A DNA stretch of 19,365 bases from DAOTUL01 sp034437435 (GCA_964417785.1 CAYQJO010000064.1:1-19365), one strand, 5' to 3'; shown: positions 7,617 through 14,711, counted from the first letter of the stretch. Notes: generated by a model from the sequence alone, not told the origin. A program made the numbers and translations.

Positions 7617-8384
7617 CTACCACCGCGAGGGCTGTTGCAGCAGATCATCAAGCGCTTTTCGTGAGAGTTTGCCAGCAATCAGCGTGGTATCCACAATGAC
7701 TGCATCGGCCCCGGCTTCGATCACCGCCGCGACATCCTCCAGACTGGACAATCGTCCCAGCGGCATCGTTTTTGTGTTGAACGGTATCTGGCTGCTCAGC
7801 GACTGAAACAAGGGCAAATCGCGCTGAGCCTCGAAGTCGGCGTCCTGGCCGATGGCGATTACATGCGGGCTGAGATTGGCGGTATGGGCAAGTTCGGCTT
7901 CCGTACTCACCTGGGCAAAAGTGGTCATCATCCAGCGCTGGCTGTTGGTGACCACCTGGCGCAAACTCGCCGGTGCCAGTACCGTGTTGTGGGCAATCAG
8001 ACCGGATGCACGCGCCGCCCGTATCTCGGCCACATGATACGAATCGAAGACATAATCCTGACAGATGACCGGGGTCTCCGGCACCCCGCGAGCGACAAAC
8101 AGCAGATCATCCAACCCCTTGCTGTAGACCTGCTGGTCGGTATAGAGCGCGATGGCGTCCACACCCTCGCGGACCAGCATCAGCGCCGTTGTCACCGGGT
8201 CGTAGGTCTGCGACAGGCGGATCTGCCCGATCAGTGTGACACGAGAACCATCAGTCATGACGTTGAGTATAGGACGTGGACGCATCTGCATTTCTGCCAG
8301 CGCGATCACGGCTGCCGTCGGAATTCTTTTCTGACGCTGGTCCAGATGACGGCGCTTGGCCTCGATTATCGTGTCTAGGTTCAT
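7617..8384 (-). CDS. TrpC-fold protein lacking IGPS catalytic residues
   Basis: A 255-residue protein with the layout of indole-3-glycerol phosphate synthase (TrpC), a (beta/alpha)8 barrel. Matching parts include the N-terminus MNLDTIIEAKRRHLDQR, LYTDQQVYSKGLDDL (80-94), PVICQDYVFDSYHVAEIRAA and EDVAAVIEAGADAVIVDTTL. The active site is gone. Compared by eye with the Sulfolobus enzyme, Glu51 is Gln54, Lys53 is Arg56, Lys110 is Gln109, Glu159 appears as Gln, Asn180 as Gly and the Glu210-Ser211 pair as Pro-Leu. The first loop with the KxSPS motif is about seven residues shorter. So it probably does not make indoleglycerol phosphate. The ATG at 8384 matches TrpC starts; a TTG at 8402 is an alternative. 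No other trp genes are near. The real role is unknown. Confidence 0.82.
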   Translation of the reverse strand: MNLDTIIEAKRRHLDQRQKRIPTAAVIALAEMQMRPRPILNVMTDGSRVTLIGQIRLSQTYDPVTTALMLVREGVDAIALYTDQQVYSKGLDDLLFVARGVPETPVICQDYVFDSYHVAEIRAARASGLIAHNTVLAPASLRQVVTNSQRWMMTTFAQVSTEAELAHTANLSPHVIAIGQDADFEAQRDLPLFQSLSSQIPFNTKTMPLGRLSSLEDVAAVIEAGADAVIVDTTLIAGKLSRKALDDLLQQPSRW

Positions 8385-8412
8385 CAAAAGCTTTTCGTTC
8401 AATCAGGAGCAT

Positions 8413-8440
8413 AGTATATAATAGGATGCAAATCTGTAAA
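8413..8440 (-). promoter_or_regulatory. Promoter of the TrpC-like/esterase unit
   Basis: On the minus strand TTTACA (8435-8440, 5 of 6) and TATACT (8413-8418, 5 of 6) are 16 bases apart. The start point would fall near 8406, leaving about 20 bases before the ATG at 8384 and almost none before the TTG at 8402, which favours the ATG. Confidence 0.6.
8417..8422 (+). promoter_or_regulatory. -10 element for gatC
   Basis: A perfect TATAAT on the plus strand, 38 bases before the gatC GTG. It overlaps the -10 of the divergent TrpC-like promoter, so the two may compete for polymerase. The -35 is poor (TTCGTT at 8394-8399, 17 bases upstream). Confidence 0.5.
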
Positions 8441-8460
8441 ACTTAAGCAAGGATTGAGCC

Positions 8461-8751
8461 GTGCAGCTATCTCACGATGAAGTACGCGCTATTGCCCAGC
8501 TCGCCCGTCTGGAACTCAGCGATAACGAAATCGCGCTGTTCGCCGGCCAGCTTTCACATATTCTGGATTACTTTGAGCATTTGCAGCAGGTGGATACATC
8601 CCACGTTGAATCGACCGCTTCAGTGCTGCCCATCACCAATGTTCTGCGCCCGGACACCGCGACGAATCCGCTGGCCCCGGAAGACGCCGTAGCCAACTCC
8701 AGCGATGCCACCGATAATCAGTTCCGTGTGCGTGCCGTGCTGGAGGAATAA
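8461..8751 (+). CDS. gatC: Asp-tRNA(Asn)/Glu-tRNA(Gln) amidotransferase subunit C
   Basis: The 96-residue GatC subunit, which clamps GatA and GatB in the complex that converts Glu-tRNA(Gln) or Asp-tRNA(Asn) to the amidated form. The family pattern is clear: LSHDEVRAIAQLARLELSDNE at the N-terminus (positions 3-23), then FAGQLSHILDYFEHLQQVDT, then NVLRPD and a C-terminal FRVRAVLEE. The start is GTG at 8461, with AAGGA at 8449-8453 giving good spacing. gatA and gatB are not in the window, so the operon is split, as in many bacteria. The response regulator gene follows after 5 bases and is probably co-transcribed. Confidence 0.95.
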   Translation: MQLSHDEVRAIAQLARLELSDNEIALFAGQLSHILDYFEHLQQVDTSHVESTASVLPITNVLRPDTATNPLAPEDAVANSSDATDNQFRVRAVLEE

Positions 8752-8756
8752 TTTTG

Positions 8757-9557
8757 ATGAGACGGCTGCTGCTGGTTGAGGATGATTTTGACGTTGCCGA
8801 GATGCTGGTAATGTATTTCCAGTCCCACGATTACGAGGTAATACACGCCGATACCGGTCTGATGGGGGTGGAGCGGGCACGCCAGCGCTTCCCCAATCTG
8901 ATTCTGCTGGATGTCATGCTGCCCGATATGGATGGTTACGATGTCTGCCGCAAACTGCGCCAGACGGCGATCACCAAGTATATCCCGATTCTATTCCTGA
9001 CCCAGCGCGATGAACGGGCCAGTAAGGTGCGCGGGTTGGAACTGGGGGCCGATGACTACATCACCAAGCCGTTTGACGTGGACGAACTGCGTCTGCGTGT
9101 CCAGCGGACCATCCAGCGTGCAACCCGCGAGAATCTGCATGAAGCCCGAACCGGCCTGCCGACCGGGCCATTGGTCCATGATGAGATCAAAGCCCGCCAG
9201 AAGCATACACCGCTGGTCTACCGGATTGACGCTTTTGATGTGTACCGCGATGTCTACGGGTTTGTGGCCGCCAACGACGTCTTGAGTTACGCTGGACATG
9301 TGATCCAGCAGACTCTCAGCACGTCCGGCACCGATGATGATTTCGTCGGTATCGTGGCGAACGAGTTTGTGGTGCTGACCGGCGGTGATGATCCACAGGC
9401 TCTGGATGAGGCTATCCGGACACGGTTCAATGAAGAAGTTCGCGCCTTCTATTCATTTCTGGATGTGGATCAGGGCGGTATACGTGTTGGGGATGAACTG
9501 GCCCCGTTGATGAAGATGGTATCTGAAGAACGATTACCGAGTGTGATAGGTGAGTGA
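8757..9557 (+). CDS. Response regulator with degenerate GGDEF-like output domain
   Basis: A two-component response regulator of 266 residues. The receiver domain (about 1-118) is complete: acidic pair Asp9-Asp10 (VEDD), phospho-acceptor Asp52 (LLDVMLPDMDG), Thr82 and Lys104 (TKPFD). The C-terminal part resembles a GGDEF diguanylate cyclase in outline: EARTGLPTGPLV recalls the DxLTGLxNR opening, and RIDAFDVYRDVYG recalls the DxDxFKxxND region. The signature site, however, is VANEF (200-204), so the catalytic GGDEF is lost and activity is unlikely. It may bind a nucleotide or act only as a protein-binding module. The ATG at 8757 follows GGAGG (8742-8746); a TTG at 8754 is also possible. The stop overlaps the next gene by one base. 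No histidine kinase is in view. Confidence 0.88.
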   Translation: MRRLLLVEDDFDVAEMLVMYFQSHDYEVIHADTGLMGVERARQRFPNLILLDVMLPDMDGYDVCRKLRQTAITKYIPILFLTQRDERASKVRGLELGADDYITKPFDVDELRLRVQRTIQRATRENLHEARTGLPTGPLVHDEIKARQKHTPLVYRIDAFDVYRDVYGFVAANDVLSYAGHVIQQTLSTSGTDDDFVGIVANEFVVLTGGDDPQALDEAIRTRFNEEVRAFYSFLDVDQGGIRVGDELAPLMKMVSEERLPSVIGE

Positions 9558-9841
9558 TGGGAAACGATATTTTCAAGATGACCGAACCACGCGCCCAGGG
9601 CATAACCACGCGCTATGCCTTCTGGCTGAACACGGAGCGTTCACATCTGTTCTACTTTGTGCAGTCTTTGATCTGTGTGGCTCAGGTCGATATTGTCGAT
9701 GAGGCCGGCCACCACGCGCTGGTTGACATCAAGGACGAATACGACGCGGATGAAGCGTGGCACTACATCCGCACGGAATTGGAAGAGGAAGCGCGGACGG
9801 TCAACCTGGACAAATTCTGGGAAGACGCGCTCTGGTTATAG
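9557..9841 (+). CDS. Conserved-looking hypothetical protein, 94 residues
   Basis: I do not recognise this protein. It is 94 residues, acidic overall and without a signal peptide. It has a central predicted beta region (YAFWLNTERSHLFYFVQ, then ICVAQVDIVDEAGHHALVDI) and a helical, Glu-rich C-terminus (DEAWHYIRTELEEEARTV) ending in FWEDALWL. The ATG at 9557 shares its first base with the TGA stop of the response regulator (TGATG), the pattern expected of tightly coupled partners, so it may work with that regulator. An in-frame GTG at 9554 is an alternative start. The stop TAG overlaps a stop on the opposite strand. Confidence 0.72.
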   Translation: MGNDIFKMTEPRAQGITTRYAFWLNTERSHLFYFVQSLICVAQVDIVDEAGHHALVDIKDEYDADEAWHYIRTELEEEARTVNLDKFWEDALWL

Positions 9842-9955
9842 CTCGTCCAGCAGCGGCAGTACATATCCTCGTAAGGGTGCGCTGCGGTCGCAGAATGTCT
9901 CCACACGCCATTCATCCACCGCATTGATCGTGTCTTTGTCACCGACATGTGGCAA
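9836..9955 (-). pseudogene. Possible small ORF or remnant of a gene's 3' end
   Basis: The minus strand here reads openly as a 39-codon frame: TTG at 9955, then PHVGDKDTINAVDEW, VETFCDRSAPLRG and a hydrophobic YVLPLLDEL before TAA at 9836-9838. The residue mix looks protein-like, unlike most antisense frames. The frame stays open upstream to about 10020 but has no ATG and no clear ribosome site. It lies in the otherwise empty gap before the L,D-transpeptidase gene. It could be the eroded tail of a lost gene, a tiny gene, or chance. Confidence 0.25.
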
Positions 9956-10016
9956 TGTAAACCCGGTTGAAGTCCAAAATCGTATCCCTTTCGTTGGTTT
10001 TCTTCGGATCGAATTA

Positions 10017-10025
10017 TGGTATCAT
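10017..10025 (+). promoter_or_regulatory. Extended -10 promoter of the L,D-transpeptidase gene
   Basis: TGG directly followed by TATCAT forms an extended -10 (TGN plus 5 of 6). Initiation near 10032 would give a leader of about 32 bases holding the GGAGAA site at 10052-10057. No good -35 is seen, as is common for extended -10 promoters. Confidence 0.5.
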
Positions 10026-10063
10026 GTCGGCCAACGATCAACTGCTTTATCGGAGAATGTGCG

Positions 10064-11122
10064 TTGATAAAATGGCTTGTCCCTGCAATCATCGTCTTGC
10101 TTTCAATCACGACTGTGCCGGTCTCGGCATCGGTCGATTTTTCTGTGTGTGAGGGTGCCGAACCCTTGCAGCCGGTCAGCCAGGACTGCGTTCAGGTGAT
10201 GGAGTCGTTCCCCGAACCGACGGTCCTTCCCATTACACCCGATCTCTTTACGCTGAGCAATTACAGCTTCTGGCATGTTAACCGCGACGGTGCGCCAGTG
10301 TTTGCCGCACCCGGTGGTGGAGTCACACGCGACATGGGTCCGGGCTTCAACTTCGTCAATGTTATTGACAGTGAGAGCAGCGAAGGTTGGGTCAAAATCT
10401 CAACTGGAGAGTGGATGCGCACCAGCGACGTGAAGTTCTACCGTGCGTCCAATTTTCAGGGCGTGCGGATATTGAACGGCCTGGAAAACCGGTTCGCCTG
10501 GGTTCTGGGCGACCTCTTTTCGTCACCCTATCCTGGCGCACCCCAGGACCCCAACACGGGTCGCTTGCTGTTTCGCTATGACATGGTGAACATCTTCGCT
10601 GAGACAGTCGGTGAAGATGGCTGGCGCTGGTACATGATCGGCCCGGACCAGTGGGTCGAGCAGCGGATGGTGGCGAAGGTCTTCAAGATCGACCGGCCAG
10701 AGGATGTGAGTGAGCGCTGGGTGGCGGTGGACCTCTACGAGCAAACGCTGGTCGCCTATGAGAACGATATGCCGGTGTATGCCACACTGGTGTCGTCCGG
10801 TCTGCCGGGTACCGAGACTAACGAAGGTGTGTTTGAAGTGTGGGCGGCACTGGAACGAGATCGCATGTCGGGCTTCACCGGCGCACCCAACGCCTACGAC
10901 CTGGAAGGTGTTCCCTGGGTGATGTACTTTGACGATTCCATCAGCCTGCATGGGACCTACTGGCACGACGTATTTGGCTATCGTGCCAGCCGCGGCTGTG
11001 TTAATCTGAGCATCAGCGACGCCAACTTCGTCTACAACTGGTTTGAGGAGGCTGAGGGCGAGGAGCCGATCAGCCATGTCTATGTCCATAGTTCCGGCGA
11101 GTACCGCGAACCCGGCCGTTAG
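10064..11122 (+). CDS. Exported L,D-transpeptidase (YkuD domain)
   Basis: A secreted peptidoglycan-type cross-linking enzyme of 352 residues. I chose the TTG at 10064: it begins a clean signal peptide, MIKWLVPAIIVLLSITTVPVSA, and GGAGAA lies six bases upstream. The upstream ATG at 10016 falls on the probable -10 element. Two SH3-like or beta repeats follow (about 60-120 and 135-205). The YkuD domain (about 215-340) opens with WVAVDLYEQTLVAYE and carries His296 (LHGTYW) and catalytic Cys312 in SRGCVNLS. The usual His of SHGC is Arg310, a variant seen in other family members. Whether it makes 3-3 cross-links or attaches a protein is unknown. The next gene encodes another exported SH3 protein. 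Confidence 0.9.
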   Translation: MIKWLVPAIIVLLSITTVPVSASVDFSVCEGAEPLQPVSQDCVQVMESFPEPTVLPITPDLFTLSNYSFWHVNRDGAPVFAAPGGGVTRDMGPGFNFVNVIDSESSEGWVKISTGEWMRTSDVKFYRASNFQGVRILNGLENRFAWVLGDLFSSPYPGAPQDPNTGRLLFRYDMVNIFAETVGEDGWRWYMIGPDQWVEQRMVAKVFKIDRPEDVSERWVAVDLYEQTLVAYENDMPVYATLVSSGLPGTETNEGVFEVWAALERDRMSGFTGAPNAYDLEGVPWVMYFDDSISLHGTYWHDVFGYRASRGCVNLSISDANFVYNWFEEAEGEEPISHVYVHSSGEYREPGR

Positions 11123-11162
11123 GCGTAGGCCGCCCGACTGAAAATTCTATGCCAAAATAACG

Positions 11163-11168
11163 TATAAT
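11163..11168 (+). promoter_or_regulatory. -10 element of the SH3/CARDB-type gene
   Basis: A perfect TATAAT 28 bases before the start codon, followed by an AAAGGAGA ribosome site (11181-11188). The best -35 is CTGAAA (11138-11143), with a long 19-base spacer. It gives the gene a start separate from the transpeptidase gene. Confidence 0.5.
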
Positions 11169-11196
11169 GGGAACGTACACAAAGGAGATACGTTCC

Positions 11197-12390
11197 ATGA
11201 GAAAAACTGTTCTATTCTTGCTCGTCCTGGCGCTGGCGGTTTTGACGGTTGGCGCACAGGACATCGTCCCCAATCCCGATACTGTGATCGACCCGAGTGC
11301 CAATGTCAGTTGGCCGCCGCCGGTATATACACTGCGCGGTAACGTCGATGTGCGCGGGTCCGCCAGTCTCCCCAATATGACCAATTATTTTCTGCAATTT
11401 CGCCCTCTGGTCCTGGGTGAGACCACCGAGCAGGATGAACTCGACTGGCTGCCGGTGACACTACCGAGTACCAACCCTGTCAGTGAGGATGTTCTGGGTA
11501 CATGGAACACCGAGACGACCGAGGACGGTCTGTATGAAATGCGGCTGGCGGTCAATGTCGCCGGTCAGGCTCCGACCTACTTCGTAGTGAGTCCGCTGCG
11601 TATCGAGAACAATCCGCCGGACTTTGTGATAGTCGAGTCTGTCGAGGCGACGGTCCAACCGATAGCGACCCTGCCGGTGGTGGTTACTGCGACATCGGCT
11701 CCTATTACCCGTCCGACGCTGGCCCCTTCACCGACCGCCTTCGATACCACGCCGAGAGTGACCGCTCGTCTGAATGCTAACGTTCGCGCTGGCGACAGCA
11801 CCGGTTACGATATTGTTGCGTCCCTTCAGAGCGGCCAGACTGCCGATGTCATCGGCATCAGCAGCAGCGGTTCCGGCTGGTTCTATATCCGTCTGTCCGA
11901 TGGTCGCACCGGTTGGATTGCCCCCAGCGTCGTCGATCTCTCCGGCAACATCGGTCAGGCGCAGCTTGTGGCTCCACCTGCCACACCCACACCGCGTCCA
12001 ACGGCGACCTTCACGCCTCCGCCGGTCACGGTGAATTTCGCCGGATCGCCGCCGGATGTGAGTCCTGACAATCCGACCTGTGATGTTCAGTTCGAGGTGC
12101 TGATTAATCTGGTCAATAACGGCAGCGGGCGCTCAACGCCGGTGTCGGTCCTCTTCCAGAACATCCGCGCTGCAACCGGTGAGGTCCAGCAGTCGTTCAC
12201 GCGAGTGCTGCCGGAGTTGAATCCCGGCCAGGGCTTTGTGGTGGGTGGCAGTTTCACCATCAGTACCTTCTATAACGAGCAGCACATCGTTCGGGTGACA
12301 GTGGACAGCGGCAACGCCGTGCCGGAACTCAACGAGAACGACAATGTGCTGCAAACCACCTACACGCTGCAAAAGGGAAGCTGCCCGTAA
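11197..12390 (+). CDS. Exported protein with bacterial SH3 and CARDB-type domains
   Basis: A secreted protein of 397 residues with an unknown precise role, probably binding at the cell surface. The signal peptide is MRKTVLFLLVLALAVLTVGA, with cleavage likely before Gln21. An N-terminal beta domain (about 25-140) is followed by a Pro/Thr-rich linker. Then comes a bacterial SH3 domain (about 187-250: RLNANVRAGDSTGYDIVASL, DGRTGWIAPSVVDL), a second linker (TPTPRPTATFTPPP) and a CARDB-like immunoglobulin-type domain (about 284-392) with the diagnostic VPELNENDN near its end. The ATG at 11197 fits both the signal peptide and the ribosome site; a longer frame begins at 11167 inside the -10 element. 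It lies 74 bases after the L,D-transpeptidase gene. Confidence 0.88.
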   Translation: MRKTVLFLLVLALAVLTVGAQDIVPNPDTVIDPSANVSWPPPVYTLRGNVDVRGSASLPNMTNYFLQFRPLVLGETTEQDELDWLPVTLPSTNPVSEDVLGTWNTETTEDGLYEMRLAVNVAGQAPTYFVVSPLRIENNPPDFVIVESVEATVQPIATLPVVVTATSAPITRPTLAPSPTAFDTTPRVTARLNANVRAGDSTGYDIVASLQSGQTADVIGISSSGSGWFYIRLSDGRTGWIAPSVVDLSGNIGQAQLVAPPATPTPRPTATFTPPPVTVNFAGSPPDVSPDNPTCDVQFEVLINLVNNGSGRSTPVSVLFQNIRAATGEVQQSFTRVLPELNPGQGFVVGGSFTISTFYNEQHIVRVTVDSGNAVPELNENDNVLQTTYTLQKGSCP

Positions 12391-12455
12391 CGATTGTGCC
12401 AGCAGGGTTGCGAATGGTATATCGATGAGGCAGCCCTTCAGGAAACCATAAAAAT

Positions 12456-12490
12456 AGAAGGCGTAGTCGCGATAACTGGCTGCGCCTTTT
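12456..12490 (+). terminator. Rho-independent terminator after the SH3/CARDB-type gene
   Basis: A 9-bp stem AAGGCGTAG (12458-12466) / CTGCGCCTT (12480-12488) with one G-T pair and a 13-base loop. It is preceded by an A-rich stretch and followed by TTTT in total. The short T run makes it moderate. It lies 66 bases after the stop codon. Confidence 0.6.
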
Positions 12491-12595
12491 GTGCCAGTTG
12501 TCCGCTACCGTTTGCGCGTCCACTGAAGGGACGCTTTCGACCCCGGCAACCTGGGCGGGCAGATACAGCCTTTGTCATAAAGCATGGAGTGAGCA

Positions 12596-14560
12596 ATGCT
12601 ACAGGATGCATACTGGTCACAACCACACGGAAACTATGAGTCGCGGCGGCAGGCGTTTCTGGAATATGCTGCTGCGGCACCGGCTGGCTCCGGGCGTACC
12701 GGATTCTTCTCGCAGTTATGCCGGTTGGCGCTGGTCCAGCCCGACATCGACACCGCCAGCATTATCGAAGGGATTGAATATGTGAACGCACGCCACGACT
12801 GCGCCGATTTCACCGTGTCCGGTTTGCTGCGGTTGCTCTATCTCTATCGCGACCAACTCGATCCCGCACTGGTCGATACCATCGAGTCCAGTCTGGTGAA
12901 TTTCAAATACTGGATCGATGAGCCGGGCTACAACGACATGATGTGCTTCTGGACCGAGAACCACCAGATCATGTTTCACTCGGACGAGTATCTTGCCGGT
13001 CAGATGTTTCGCCATTCGGTCTTTCCCAATGTTAACCAGAACGGCCAATGGCATATGGACCGGGCCAGGGCGAAGATTCTTGCCTGGATTGACTTGCGGG
13101 CGCGGCTGGGTTTCTCCGAATGGGATTCCAACTGCTACTACGATGAGGACATGACACCGCTGCTGAATCTGGCCGATTTTGCCGAAGACGAGGAAATTGC
13201 CACCCGTGCGGCGATGATTTTGGATGTGATGTTCTTCGATATGGCGGTCGATTCGTTTCGCGGGGTCTATGGTACATCGCATGGTCGGTCGTATCCCAAA
13301 CATGTGTTGAGTGGTCTCCAGGAAGCAACCGCCGGGGTGCAGAAAATCGCGTGGGGCATGGGGGTGTTCAACGATCCCGCCAACATGACAGCGGTCTCGC
13401 TGGCGACCAGTCCGCGCTACCGTGTGCCGCCGGTCATCGAAGCACTGGCGCAGGCCATGCCCGAATCGTTTGAGAACCGCGAACGTCACAGCCTGGGCAT
13501 TGACGACACCGAGTTCGACACACTGGATACCGCCATGCGCTTATGGGGTGCGGGCCAGTTTGCCAACCAGCGCAACGTGGCAGCCACACTCCGCATCGGT
13601 GATGAAATCCAGTCGCATCGCTTCGATGTAGTCATTCGTCCCTATGTTGAGGCGGTCGAACAGACCTATGCCGAACTGGACCGCCAGGGCATTCCGCACG
13701 ATGGCGACATCAACCGCACCACCATGTCGCCTGTGAATAAATACACCTACCGCACACCTGATTATCAGCTATCCAGCGCCCAGGATTATCGCAAGGGCAA
13801 GCCCGGCTTCCAACAGCATATCTGGCAGGCGACTCTGGGACCAGAAGCGATTGTCTTCGCCCTGCATCGGGGTAACGAAGACGAAGAAAGTTACAAATAC
13901 TGGGTGGGACGCTTCCCGCGTGTGGGGCAGCACCAGAATGTGCTGGTGGCCCTGTTCGACATCCCGGAAGAACCGGTGCCAGGACCGAAGACACAGTTCC
14001 CGCCGGAAGCAGGCGGCAACGATATGCCATCACCCGCACCGTCCGAGGAGATGCTGCTGCCGTATACTGTCGCTGTGCTGCGATGCAGTGCCTTTGATGA
14101 GGTGATCGAGCGCGATCAATGGGTGTTCGCCCGCAAAGGCAGCGGTTATCTGGCACTCTATTCCGACCAGCCAACCCGCTGGACCGCCGATGGCGTACTG
14201 CAGGGCGAAGGCTTGATCGCTGGCGGGCGCAGAAATGTGTGGATATGCCATCTTGGCCGCGAGTCGGTTGACGGTGCGTTTGCCCAATGGGTAGACCGTA
14301 TCGCCAGTGCCGACTGCCGGGTTGATGGTCTGTCGGTGGATTACGTGGCACCCGGTGTCGGACAGATTCAGTTTGATTGGCATGGTCCGCTGCGGGTGAA
14401 CGGTGAGCCGCAGTCGTTGGGGGATTATGCCCGTTTTGATAATCCATACTGTCACAGTGTCTACGGGAGTGGGGTCTACCCCATTCAATACGATGGTCGG
14501 GCGCTGGAACTGGACTTCACCGCCGGTATACGCCGCTTTGAGGGCAATGATCCAACCTAG
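12596..14560 (+). CDS. Large protein of unknown function, 654 residues
   Basis: Not recognised with confidence. The protein has 654 residues, no signal peptide and no membrane segment, so it looks cytosolic. The first 380 or so residues appear helical and rich in aromatic and acidic residues, with TENHQIMFHSDEYLAGQ (119-135), NCYYDEDMTPLLNLADF (about 178-195) and GTSHGRSYPKH (about 226-236). The remainder (about 390-654) looks like beta structure with many Trp, Tyr and Gly. A helical part followed by a beta-sandwich recalls (alpha/alpha)-toroid polysaccharide lyases and related glycan enzymes, and the conserved-looking His, Asn and Tyr would suit that, but this is a guess. The ATG at 12596 has GGAG six bases upstream. 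It stands alone, between the terminator at 12456-12490 and the -10 element at 14581. Confidence 0.88.
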   Translation: MLQDAYWSQPHGNYESRRQAFLEYAAAAPAGSGRTGFFSQLCRLALVQPDIDTASIIEGIEYVNARHDCADFTVSGLLRLLYLYRDQLDPALVDTIESSLVNFKYWIDEPGYNDMMCFWTENHQIMFHSDEYLAGQMFRHSVFPNVNQNGQWHMDRARAKILAWIDLRARLGFSEWDSNCYYDEDMTPLLNLADFAEDEEIATRAAMILDVMFFDMAVDSFRGVYGTSHGRSYPKHVLSGLQEATAGVQKIAWGMGVFNDPANMTAVSLATSPRYRVPPVIEALAQAMPESFENRERHSLGIDDTEFDTLDTAMRLWGAGQFANQRNVAATLRIGDEIQSHRFDVVIRPYVEAVEQTYAELDRQGIPHDGDINRTTMSPVNKYTYRTPDYQLSSAQDYRKGKPGFQQHIWQATLGPEAIVFALHRGNEDEESYKYWVGRFPRVGQHQNVLVALFDIPEEPVPGPKTQFPPEAGGNDMPSPAPSEEMLLPYTVAVLRCSAFDEVIERDQWVFARKGSGYLALYSDQPTRWTADGVLQGEGLIAGGRRNVWICHLGRESVDGAFAQWVDRIASADCRVDGLSVDYVAPGVGQIQFDWHGPLRVNGEPQSLGDYARFDNPYCHSVYGSGVYPIQYDGRALELDFTAGIRRFEGNDPT

Positions 14561-14580
14561 CAGGTGCCAAACCTTATCCG

Positions 14581-14586
14581 TATAAT
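14581..14586 (+). promoter_or_regulatory. -10 element for the yacL-like/cysS/rlmB/frr operon
   Basis: A perfect TATAAT 20 bases after the preceding stop codon. No clear -35 is seen. Transcription from about 14593 would give a leader of about 119 bases. That leader lacks a T-box-type signature, which one might have expected before a tRNA-synthetase operon. Confidence 0.5.
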
Positions 14587-14617
14587 ATAAGGGTGTCAAT
14601 TTATCCATAGATGGCAC

Positions 14618-14640
14618 AACCACGACAATTTATTGTGGTT
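14618..14640 (+). other. Leader hairpin upstream of the yacL-like gene
   Basis: AACCAC (14618-14623) pairs with GTGGTT (14635-14640) around an 11-base AT-rich loop that can itself partly pair. No T run follows, so it is not a standard terminator. Its role in the leader, if any, is unknown. Confidence 0.35.
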
Positions 14641-14711
14641 AATCCACCCACGCTATGTTTGCAACCGATCATTCGCAGGCCGCGTCGGTGCGATAACCTG
14701 GGAGTCCTGAA

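Noticed and set aside
6623..7678. Longer version of the esterase gene starting at 7678
   Set aside because: It would begin inside the TrpC-like gene and place 24 polar residues before the signal peptide and lipobox. The ATG at 7606 is the natural start.
7617..8384. Plain trpC annotation
   Set aside because: Fold similarity is clear, but the aligned catalytic residues are all replaced, so naming it trpC would claim an activity the sequence does not support.
11167..12390. Longer version of the SH3/CARDB-type gene starting at 11167
   Set aside because: The start would lie within the -10 element and put charged residues before the signal peptide; the ATG at 11197 has the ribosome site.
12716..13489. 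257-codon open frame on the minus strand inside the 654-residue gene
   Set aside because: Fully antisense to a plus-strand gene with a good ribosome site and protein-like composition. The translation is rich in His, Arg and Gln with no recognisable motif, as expected of an antisense shadow in GC-rich DNA.
13710..14447. 245-codon open frame on the minus strand
   Set aside because: Rich in Arg, Pro, His and Ser, low in normal hydrophobic pattern, antisense to the same large gene, and without a ribosome site.
14593..14711. Possible T-box riboswitch in the leader of the cysS operon
   Set aside because: No T-box consensus, no terminator hairpin with T run and no room for the stem I structure; only a 6-bp hairpin is present.
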